A stretch of 64,000 nt of DNA. It comes from Kryptolebias marmoratus (lineage: Eukaryota > Chordata > Actinopteri > Cyprinodontiformes > Rivulidae). The DNA is taken from positions 8,170,463 to 8,234,462 of the forward strand of contig NC_051450.1 in NCBI RefSeq assembly GCF_001649575.2, written 5' to 3'. The translations under genes and the position numbers were made by a program. Shown here one piece after another: positions 13,201 through 24,674 of this stretch. The notes below the pieces were generated by a model. That model made no database searches. It had not been told where the DNA came from and worked only from the letters and a program-made list of their open reading frames with translations. How positions within the stretch are numbered: position 1 is the first letter of the stretch; every line of letters starts with the position of its first letter.

Positions 13201-16200
13201 ACTCGTCATCCCACGGAGAGAAAATCCTCTCTGAGAAACAAAACGCTCAAAGTTTCCTCCTCAGATTGACATTTTTCGAACATGTTTTTTCGTCTGAATC
13301 GCTTCTTATGAAATTAAAAAAGGATTCGGATTGCTACATTTTCACTTGTTTGTATTTTCAAAACTATTAAGCTCCTAAAATTTCGACTCAACTTGTTATT
13401 TAGCTAAATTTACAGGAATTATGCTCTTAAAATGAGCAAAAGTAAAATTGTGAATTTTGAGTTTTACTGTATCTAAAATATCAGACTAGCTTTTTTGAGA
13501 CGTTACAAGTATTTTTAAATGTGCTGTAATTAATCTGACATGCCTTTTAAACTTAAACACATTTATCCTCTTTATTATTTGGGTTATGAAAAGTCTGATT
13601 TTGTTCTTAAAAAAAGCTTAAATGATCTAAAATGATCCAAGATAATGTGGCTTAAAGCCCATCAGGTGAGCTTTTTCTCTATTTGCCAATTTGAGCTTCT
13701 GCCTCAAGTTTTTAAACTTTTTTTTGTTTCTAAATTTATTACTTGCGTGCTTTTATTTTTTAGTTTTTTTAGATTTATTCAAAACTATACTGTGATTAGA
13801 ATTTTTTAAAAATATGTGATGATTTTTATATAACGCTATAAGACAGAATTTTTTCCTTCTGCTCTTTCTGAGCACTTTTTACTTTTTTTGTCTTTAAATT
13901 CAGAACCTCTGGAGGATGAACCTAAAATAAAAGCATTCTTTGTCTCTGCATGTCTTTATGTATTTGTTTGCTTCTGTCACAAACATCCTGAAGGCTGCAG
14001 ATGCCTGAAAAAATACCAAAAAGAAAAAAAAACAAAAACCCATGAATCTTACTGATCTTGTCCTCGTTTTCCAGACACAGTTTATTTCCACCTGCCGCCT
14101 CTCAGCGGGGACGTGAAGTGCGTTTACGGAGTTTCCTGCTATCGCCAAATAGAAGCAAAGGTCGGTTTGGTTCTCCTTTCCTGGTGTATTTGAATTTAAT
14201 GTCTGTAACTAACATGCTGTTTCTTATCGGGGCTGGTTTTAGTTTACAGTAATCCACATCACAAACCGCACGCTGTTAGGACGCTTTGAGAAACCGCATC
14301 ATTTTCTTTTTAAAGCACAACATTCAAATCAGTGCGCACACCTGAGGCCAGCGAGCGGCGTGCACAAACCTACCGCCGTTACTTCTGTGCTACGAGATAA
14401 AAGTAGTTAATAAACAAAATAAATACATCTGTTCAGTATAATGAGTGCCAGGCTGTGCATTAGCCATGTTTCCCCCCATTGTGAGGCGTATTCCAGCCAT
14501 TGTGAACATAAATATCTTACCTGGCGTAGACAGCTCTTTGAACGACCTCAGTTTGGTTCTGACAGGACTGAAACCAGAGTGGGTCGCTCCTGTCGCTAAA
14601 ACAAACTCAAATCTTCGACACTTCCCAGCAGTTCACACAAATAATATCCTGTGGACCTTTACAAATCCGTGTATGGTTCGTTCTTTGGGTTTTTCGTTTC
14701 AAAATAAAATTTGCAAAAGCAAAACAAGCATGGTTTTTTTTTTTTTTTTCGTTTTTAAAACGAAATTAGAAAGAACAGCAATTGCAAAAATAAAAAGGGT
14801 ATGTTTTGGTTTTTTTTAACTGCAATGGTTAAACCAAAGACGAGCTTTTATTTTGTTGTTAATTCAACAGGAACTTATGGTGGAACTGGAAATAAAGACC
14901 TGAACTCCCGACACATAACGTTTTCAGTTACCAGTAGGTGGCGGTAATGTACACCTTCAGTTTCTCGCCAACCGCCATTAAAATCCACAAGAAGAAGAAA
15001 AACTTTTTCAGTTAGCACTTCAAAATCTACCAGTTTAAAAATGGATCTATTTGTCTTATTTAAAGAGAATCGACACATTTCACTGAGAGCTGATGATCTT
15101 ACCGTCAACAAGATTTCTTTAATATTCCAAGTAAGTCATTAAATCAGGACATTACCGCCACCTACTGGTAACTGAAAAGTTATGTGTCGGGAGTTCAGGT
15201 CTTCATTTCCGGTTCCGCCATAAGGTCCCGTTGAATTAATAACAAAATAAAAGCTCGTCTTTGGTTTAACCATTGCAGTTAAAAAAAAAAAAAAAAAAAA
15301 AACGTACCCCTTTTTTATTTTTGCAATTGCCGTTTTTTCTAATTTCGTTTTAAAAATGAAAAAACAAAAAAACACATGCTTGTTTTGCTTTTGCAATTTT
15401 ATTTTGAAAAGAAAAAAACCAAAGAACAAACCATACACGGATTTTTACACCACTGTCTGTGTTTGCTTAGATCTACTTTAAAACGGAGGCTCCTTATTGA
15501 GTTCAGGGTCACGGGGTCAAAGGTCAAGGTCACAGGTGACCCCCTTTATGAAAACCTTGTCTGTCCTCTAACTCTAAATTCTCTAGATTCTCGCTCTAAA
15601 ACAGCCTAATGACCTAAATGTCCGCTGTCCTTTTAAAACGTCCTCTCAGGCTCTGAAGGTCCGACAGGCCGACGTCACCAGGGAGACGGTTCAGAAGAGC
15701 GTCTGTGTCCTCAGTCGAGTGGTGAGTGGGCTCTGACGCGTTACCAGCTGTTTGTATTCAGGAAACAAAGTGATCCACCGACCCGATTGGGAGAACTGGT
15801 CCTCCACAAGGATTTTGCTGACTCGCTGTGTTTGTTTTCCCCCCAGCCTCTCTACGGTTTGCTACAAGCGAAGCTGCAGCTCATCACGCACGCCTACTTC
15901 GAGGAGAAGGACTTCTCGCAGATCTCCATCCTGAAGGTGAGGACTGAAAACTGACAGCGCTCCGCTCCCCGGCGTCACTTCCTGGTCACCTCCCGTTTGT
16001 TTTTCTTCCACAGGAGCTGTACGAGCACATGAACAGCTCCCTCGGGGGGTCGGCTCTGGACGGCTCACAGGTTTATCTAGGTAGATGAAACATTCAGTGT
16101 GTGTAATAAGGGTATAACAGTACACCCATTAACATCGGACCGCGTACAGGCGAAAAGAGGTGGACAAAAATAGAAACAAATATTTTTTTTATTTTTTATT

Positions 16201-19200
16201 TACAGTTATGTAAGATGGTTTCCCCACAGAACACTTATCAGAGGGTTAAACACATCAAGTGGCTTTTTGTTCTTTTAGTTTTTAAGTTTTTTTCACACAA
16301 ATAGTTCAAATTGGAGGAATAAAACATTACAATATGACTTTTGTGATAAGTTCCATCATGATTTACGTGTACCGTTATACCCTTTGGTTTGTTTAATTTT
16401 CTAAAATGGACCTTTATTTGAAAGGTTTTTGTGTATTTTTCTTTTTTTTTTAGCCTGTAAGAGAGTCATGTTGATGAACGATGTTTTTTCAGAGAATATT
16501 CTTCATTTCTTCACTTTTTTTCCCCGTTTCAGGTTTATCACCAAGAGATCTGATCCTGCACTTTCGGCACAAGGTGAAAAAAAAAACAAAACAACAAAGA
16601 CAGAAGATTTTTATGAGCAGTAACAAAAAATATCCAGATTCTTTCTAAAGTTTAGTGCCGAGCCTGATTTGTTTTATCGTTACTGCAGGTACTCATCCTC
16701 TTCAAGCTCATTCTGCTGGAGAAGAAGGTTAGATTTCCAACTGAAACACGACATTTTGTCTCTCTCGTTGTTGTAATATTCACGACTTTCTCTACAATTA
16801 TTCGTTTGCAGGTTTTATTCTATGTGTCTCCTGTCAACAGACTAGTGGGAGCTCTGGTTACGGTTCTGTCACTGTTCCCAGGTCAGTAAGGCTGGTTTAG
16901 TATTAGAAAAAAATGACAAAAAATAATAATTTAGTCGTTTTTTATGTATTTTCTTGTGAAATTGCAGCAAAAGGCAAATCAAAAATAGTCATAGTCCATA
17001 TTTTTATATTTTTTATTTGCTGTTTAGCTTCATTAGGCAGAAATAAATGTTTCAGCAGCAGGGTGAGAACTGTTAGGGGTCAAATAATGCGAGCAGAACT
17101 ATAAAAAACAAACAAGCCGTGGTGATATCTGCAGGGATGATTGAACATGGCCTGGTGGACTCGTCCCACTACCGACCTAAGAGCAGCGTGTCGGAGGATG
17201 TGAGTCTGCAGGAGAGCGTTTCAGGAGCCGAGGAGTTCGTCTCCGTGTCCGTCACCGACCTCGCCAACGTCAGCTCCGAGCCAGAGGGGGAGGAGACGGC
17301 GTCCCCGTCCTCTGGGAATGGCACGGAGGGCGACGGCAACCGCCTGAAAGCCCCCTCGCGGCCCTCTCCGGAGTCCTCCGAGAGCGACTGGGAGACCCTG
17401 GACCCCAGCGTGTTGGAGGAAGGAGGCCCGAAGGACGCAGCCGAGACGGGTGCCGAACTGCCGGAGGCGTTCGAGCCCAAGCCGGAAACGCCGATCACCG
17501 TGCAGCCGCAGGCGGTCAGCGGGCAGGGAGGGGTCACCCAGGGGCTGGTGTCGGGTCTGGAGGAGGATCAGTATGGCCTGCCGCTCGCCATCTTCACTAA
17601 GGTACAACTGATGACCTCCAACAAGGAGGGTCCTGTTTCTATATTACCTCACTGGAAACAGATCAAATACAAACATTTTTATCCTTTTCAAAGATTTGGT
17701 CTCACCTAAAAGGAGGAAGAGATTAAATTTTGGTGGTGATCCGGTCAAAGGTCAAGCTCACAGATCAGACGGTGCTCCAAATTTCATGGTCGTGGGATCA
17801 AAGGTCAACATCCCAGCTCTATCTCCGCAGCAGGGTAATGTAGGGTGTACATTTTAGGACGGCGTCAGACATGAGGAAAAATGGCGTCAGATTCCGGTAT
17901 CAGAAAAAAAGCGCCTCAGAGAGAAGCCTCCTGCAGGTGGCGCTGTTGTTAGGATTTTTTTTTTTCCCCCCCCAACTTTATTTGTCCTCGTTGTTACGAA
18001 CACAAATGGAAAGCACGGAGAAAATGTGTTTGACACAATTTCTGGCATTTGGAGATGCCAGAATCAACACATTTAAAATGCTTCATTGTCACTAAATTTC
18101 CATTACAGACGTTTTCTTTGTGGAATATTGCTTGTGTTTGTGCCGATTTCAGTTTGCTTTCTGTTCGTGCTCGCAACACATCTGAGCTTGTAGGCGAAGG
18201 AGCTTCGTATCTGCAACACAGACGAGCTACAACTACTAACAACATTAATCGTGAAGGTTCAGCCAGAGTTTAAATCTGACACTAATCTAGGCACCTCTGC
18301 CCACATTTGTTTGTTTTTCTTCTGCTGCAAAATCCGACATCTCCTCCCAGACTTTGACAGACCCCCCGGTTCGTAAAGAATCGGCGCTAACCGACCAATA
18401 GGATCTCGTCTCCTCCGTTCTCTTGGAAAATCGGCGTGTGTTTTAGCTTCCCGCAGGATGTCAGCTCAGCTTCGCTGAACGTGTCGCGTTTTAGCGCTCA
18501 GATCGGATCTCAGGTGAGATTAGAGGGAAGCGCCCGTCCAGCTCGTCTAAAGGCAGCGACTTTTGTCTTGTTGCCAGGGTTACCTGTGCCTGCCTTACAT
18601 GGCTCTGCAGCAGCATCACCTCCTATCGGACGTGACGGTGCGAGGCTTCGTTGCCGGGGCGACCAACATCCTCTTCCGTCAGCAGAGGCACCTCAGTGAT
18701 GCCATCATTGAAGTATGTCCTGTCTCTTTCACTCTAAAGGGGAGAAAGAGTGTTGATTCTTTTAAATTGTGTATATATATCTGCTGCAGGTGGAAGAAGG
18801 TCGGGTTCAGATCCAGGACCCCGAGCTCCGAAAGATCCTGAGCCTGACGACAGCCGACCTGCGTTTCGCGGATTACCTGGTGAAGCACGTGACGGAAAAC
18901 CGGGACGACGTGTTCCTGGACGGGACGGGCTGGGAGGGAGGGGACGAGTGGATCAGAGCTCAGTTCACCCTCTACCTGCACTCCTTGCTCTCATCCGCAT
19001 TACAGGAAGGTAGGAAGTCTGTGGGGACGAGAACGAGGCAAACCAAAGACGCTGTTACTGTCGTGGTAAATGGCCCGGACAAACTAGCTAATGTTTATAA
19101 CCACGACCGACATAAACTTTGTCTAATTTTGAGTGTTTAGTTGCTCGGCTCCAGCTGAAAAGTCCCTCCCCGCCGACTCCTCTCCTTCCTTCTTCTCGTG

Positions 19201-21447
19201 TCGTCTTTTCCCAGACAACGAGAGGCTGCTGGCTGATTACGGCGCTCCTTTCATCGCTGCGTGGAAGATCACTCACAACTACCGGGTGTGGCTGAGCAAC
19301 AAGCACCCTGCCATGACCGCCATCACTCCAGGGTGAGTGGGCGAGAGGCACGATAACAAGAAATCTTTTTTTTTTTTCAGCTTGGTTAACCTAATAAGCT
19401 CTTTGCTCTTTGAAGAGATTTTCTTTTTGTCAAAGTGGGGGTTGTGTGGAGCAGTCGGTGTCTTACCTGCAGTAGACGTAAGTCAGAACGATCTGAGTTG
19501 GAAGAATCAGGGGAGAAATGCGCAAACATTTAGAGCAGAGTTCGTCTAAAGCTGTTGACGTCGCGTGACGATAATTGCATCATTTTCTTCTCGGCTTCAT
19601 CCGCCGCTTCACGACACAAAGCCTGGCCGAACTGTTTCTCACGGGGGTGTGGGCCAAGTGCTGTGTGATTGGTCAGAAGTTGTTCATACAGAAAAGCCGG
19701 TGAGCTTTAATGGAGCCATTTTGCTTCTGCTGCAAGCAGCTGGAGGCTGTTCGAAAATCCAGCTGTCTTTGCAACTGAGAAACCTCTGAGCTTAAAAAGA
19801 CCGCAGAGAGACACAGGCGGCTCTTCGTGGCCATGACTGTCTCTGAAATCTGTTTTAACGCCAAAGGAGGTGGGAGGAGCTTGCTGGGAGTTCTGATCCG
19901 AGTGTCTCATGGTGTGTGACCACGACCCAACTTCTCTGCGTCTTACGGAGTATGATGGAGCCTTTAATGCAAACCTCTGGCATCTAAAGCAGCTCAAACT
20001 TTCAATTTCCCCAGCTGTTCAAGTTTTTACACTTCATCCAGGGGGTTCAGAAGCAGCTGGCAGCCAGCAAAAATCGCCACATAAAACCTACAGTCAGCCG
20101 CATTTTCGCCGTCTACCTGTCGTTGATTGTCCAAAAATAGTTTTTAAGAAATGAAGTTCTCCATCTCCACGGCAGATTTCCTTTTCGTTATTTGGAACGC
20201 AGCCCGGATGGATTTCTGTCATCCGTAAAAATAAGAAGGTCCCGTTAACTGTCGCTGCTTTCAACCAATAAGGCGAACCAGAAGCAAAGTTTTATCCAAT
20301 CAGTGCAGAGCAGAGCAGGGAGGGTCGAGGTGCGAGCAGCGTTGAGGTTCAAGAAGCTTGTTTGCATTTAAACTGGCCCAGGTTTGGCCTAAATTGATTT
20401 TTGTAGGAGAAGAAAAAAATAAAAATCAGTGGGAATGTTGGCCTCATCTTGGTGTTTTCTTCTCTCTGCAGCCACCCGTTCCAAGGCCAGTACAGCGTGG
20501 CCGACGTCAAACTACGGCTCTCGCAGTAAGTATCCGTTTTGTTCTTTTGCTTTCGCCGGCTGCTGTGCAGTTTTTGGACACAAAAACAAAACAGCAGCGT
20601 TTAAAATCTAAATTACAAGCGAGCCTTGATCCATCAGTGGTGCTGCTTGTCTTCGAATCAGAACATGGAGGTTGCTGCCCTCTGGAGGATAGGAATCAAC
20701 CCTTAATTTACCGCAAAGCTGTAGATAATTATCACTATTATTTGATTTAGTTTGTTAAACAAACTAATTAGCAGTGAGGTCATAGATAAAAGAGTGCTGT
20801 AGTAATGAATTCATAAGGTAACGATGACATTACAGACAATTTAAAAGACTGAAACATTTTTAATCAACAGTAAGAAATGTTAATTATGGGAAATGACTTA
20901 AATGTTCTATATGAAGTCAAATAATTAAAACCTTTACAATAATAACATTAAATTAAATGTAAATTTACCAAAAACATTTGTCTACACATGAGCTGATCAG
21001 ATCAAAATTAGTTTTATGGGACTTTAGTAAGTTTTAGTTTTAATATTTGTGCCTTTAAACCTGTGAGCGTAACAAACCTGTAACTCTGAGGTAGCTGTAG
21101 TTGCAGCTGTTAATGTTTGATTGACATCTTTACCCCGAAATGACTCAAAATCCGATTTGCCTTCCTTAAAAGTCTAAATTTCGTTACATAAACTACACTG
21201 GTATGTGTGAGGATCCCAGCCTTGTTTCTGGCACTCGGCGACGCGTCGTTCACTTCCAAAAAGCCGACGATCCAGCGGCGTCTCTTTTTTAGACCGCGAG
21301 CTGATTGGGTTTCCGGAGGTTGCGGGGGGCCTCGGCGCGCCCCAACGCCCGGCTGGGAAGGTTTCACGAGTGCCGGGAGCAGCGGGCAGCCGGTGGCTTC
21401 AGGATTGATGTAGCAGCTGCGCAGTCGCAGGGAGGGAGGGCTGGGGT

Positions 21448-21480
<33 letters not shown>

Positions 21481-24400
21481 GTGGGGGGGGGGTCTCATAA
21501 CAGCCCGAGTCATTAATAATGAGCGGGGATCATTCGCAAGAACAGAGCCGGAGACTCCTTCGGGCCTCGGCTCCGCTTTCGTTCCAGGAAGCGCGGATGA
21601 AAGACGACTCCATCCACAGCTGGAGCGCCGCTTCTAGCGTTACGGCTGCAGATAGATGCCCCCCGCCACCTCCACCTCCGATAACCGAGCGGGCCGTCTC
21701 TCCCCCCCCTAACCTAACTTGGCGGTAGCAACACGGGGCAGATCTGGTTGGCCGAGACGCTCGAAGCTCTCGCTTTACCTTCAGGTGTTCGGTGTCAGGG
21801 CGGGCGGGGAAATTTGTCACAAAGGTTCGGGAAAACGGTTCGTCTGCAAAACAAACACGAGGATAGTTGTGGAAATTATTCCATTTGTGGAGCCACTGAA
21901 TTAGTTTTATTGGAATTAAATATTTTCACTTGTATAATAAAAAATATATCAAATGAAGTAATGGAAACAAAGAAGGAAAAGAACAAAAAAAGTTAAAATA
22001 GGAAAACTTGATATTTTTAAATGGGTAAATATGGAGAATTATGAATGAGCAACAGAAATTTATCAGTATTTTACCTATTTGTCTCCTGCTTTTTCGTTGA
22101 GTTTAATAATCAAAACGTAATTTAGCAAACGGCTCCTTCATGATCTTATGTGGATTCAAACAGGAAACAACAGCAGAGTGAAACCTGAGCGTCCTTCGGG
22201 GCTAAAACGAGCCGTGTGCTCTCATTAGCGTCCACTTCCTGCTGCTCTCTATTAACTCTGGGAATTACGTGTCGCTTTTAGCGCATCCTGCTGCTCCACG
22301 TGGAAATGTTAAAGTCCGCCCGAACATCCAGCAGCATTTCTTTAAAATGGGGCTCACTTATTGGGAAAGGAACACGTTTCACTGAATTTATTTCTTCTGT
22401 TAAAAGGAGCTTTTAGGCCCACATAACAGGTGGAAGAGAACCTGGAGAGGTGGAGGTAGGCACTTAAAAGTATTTATACAACCCTTAATGAGTTGTGGTG
22501 TTTTTATTTCAAGCTGCACTGCATGTTTTGCAACTTTGAAGAAATTATTTTTTGTAAGAAAATGTACAGAAATGGCTCGTCTGATTGTACAGATTGAGTT
22601 ATAAAAGAAAGAAATCTAATTATGGGCGTGGCAAAGCCTTTACCTCGGCTCTGGCCTCGGTCTAATTTTCATTAAGTTTGGGAAAGTTTAGTTTCACGCA
22701 GCTTTCAGTGTAATTTAATTAGTTAAGCAGGGTTAACAGAGAGGTTATGCAGAGAACCATGTATATGCAAAAAAAACAGGACCGAGAACAAAGCCTTGAG
22801 GGACGCCATGACTGAGTGGAGACATCACAGTCTAGTAACAATCCAAATAAGCAGAAGAACTTATATCTGTCAGGAGACGTCAGAGAGGGTTTGTGTAGCG
22901 ACAGTAGCAGCAGTAAAAGAGACCCACGGTTTGTTGAAGAACCAGTTGGAAATGTTTCACTTAAGGTCACTTTTTAGGTTCCTTAGTAAAGTACTCAGAA
23001 GTGGGTCTGTTTTCAGCTCTGGGAACTTGGATGAAATCATTTACCCATGACTCTGAGAATGCTTTCGTGGGATTCATTCCTAAAGTTGGAACTCTTCATC
23101 CACTCATAAAAACAATGCAAACTCATCAACATGAACGCAGTTCTGAATATGAATGCATGAAATCACCAAATGTTGCTTCCAAGAGGTTCAGAACCTGCTA
23201 AAATGGGTCAAAAATGGATCTAAAGGTTGAAATGTGGACTTGATTTTACTCTTATTCTGCTAAAATGATGTCAACGTGCCTTTTTTAGTTAAAGACATTA
23301 ATAGTAAAATAAACAGACATGTTAAATCATTTCTATTGTACATTTCTAAATAACAGATAATAATTAGAGAGAAAAGCGAGTCAAATGAAACCACAGATAA
23401 TCACACCACTGAATACTCCCTGTGGGCTTTCAGTCTGAAACATTCAGTTGCGACTTTTGATTTATTTATCTCCATCAGTCTTCGGACATTTTGTCTTCTG
23501 CATCAGTAAACATGGGAGTTATTTTCCTGAAACCTGACACCGGCTGGGGTTAGTGGGGCAGAGGGTGACCAGTGCGATGGGTGCCGCTCTTCGGGATGCC
23601 GGGTGGGAAAGCAAAAGCGGCAAAGCCGAATCCGTCCGCTCCGCTCAGCCCGTCGCCGAAAGGGGGGGTAAAACAAAAACAAACAAAAAAACAGGAAAAC
23701 TAGGCTTGACTTTCCCGCGGTTATGCAGTGATGTGCGCGGATAAAAGAACGCTCCGGGGTCCCAAAACAAGTCTGACCTTTTTTCGTGTTCCCTCGTCGT
23801 CCTCGATTGGACAAAAAGCAGCTGGTGGCAAAGATGTTTTCAGGGAAACCAAGTCATGTGACGAGCCACACTGCTGCAGGCCATCGTCCACTGTTAGAGG
23901 ATGCCTCTTTATTGTCAGAATATCTCATAACGCTACATAACGGCCATGTTTATTTGGGTCAGCAGCTGGACGTGAGGCTGCTACTCCTTTTAGTTCCTTT
24001 AGAAACCAACATAGCAGTGTCTGATAATGGTACATTTTAGTTTCATGGTTTTATCTTCATTTCACCTCAACATATGTATTATATTTACAAGTTCAGCCAA
24101 CTTTAATGCTAGTTTGATTCTAATTTATCTGAAAGTAACTGTTAATTTTAATTTATTTGACCTCATATAATCAATGAAAAACCTAAATTGGGTAACAAAT
24201 CCTGGGTAACAAATTGGTCTAAGAAGCTCAGTTTAAACTGTACATCCACTGATTACTTAAGTTTTACTCGGATTTGTTCAGTGGTTCATGAGATGCTTTG
24301 GTAACAGAGAGATGAACACACAGACCCGGGCGAAAACAATATCGTCCACCGTCTTAAAGGTTTATTTTAGAAATAAAAAAAGGTTATTTTAAAATTTTTG

Positions 24401-24620
24401 TTAGCTGGGTTCAAAGAGCCGAAACATAGCTAAAAAAATACATGGTGATGTTTTAACTTCTAACACGTGGTGAAAGTTAGAGTGAAGTAGTTTATTTTAA
24501 GTTAAAATGACTCATTAGAGACGGGGGGTCAAACTCAGTAACACAAGGGAGCCCAAATTAAACACTTGGGCCTAGCCAAGTGAAAAGTGTTTTGAAGCCA
24601 ACATCAGTTGAAAGAAAATC

Positions 24621-24674
<54 letters not shown>

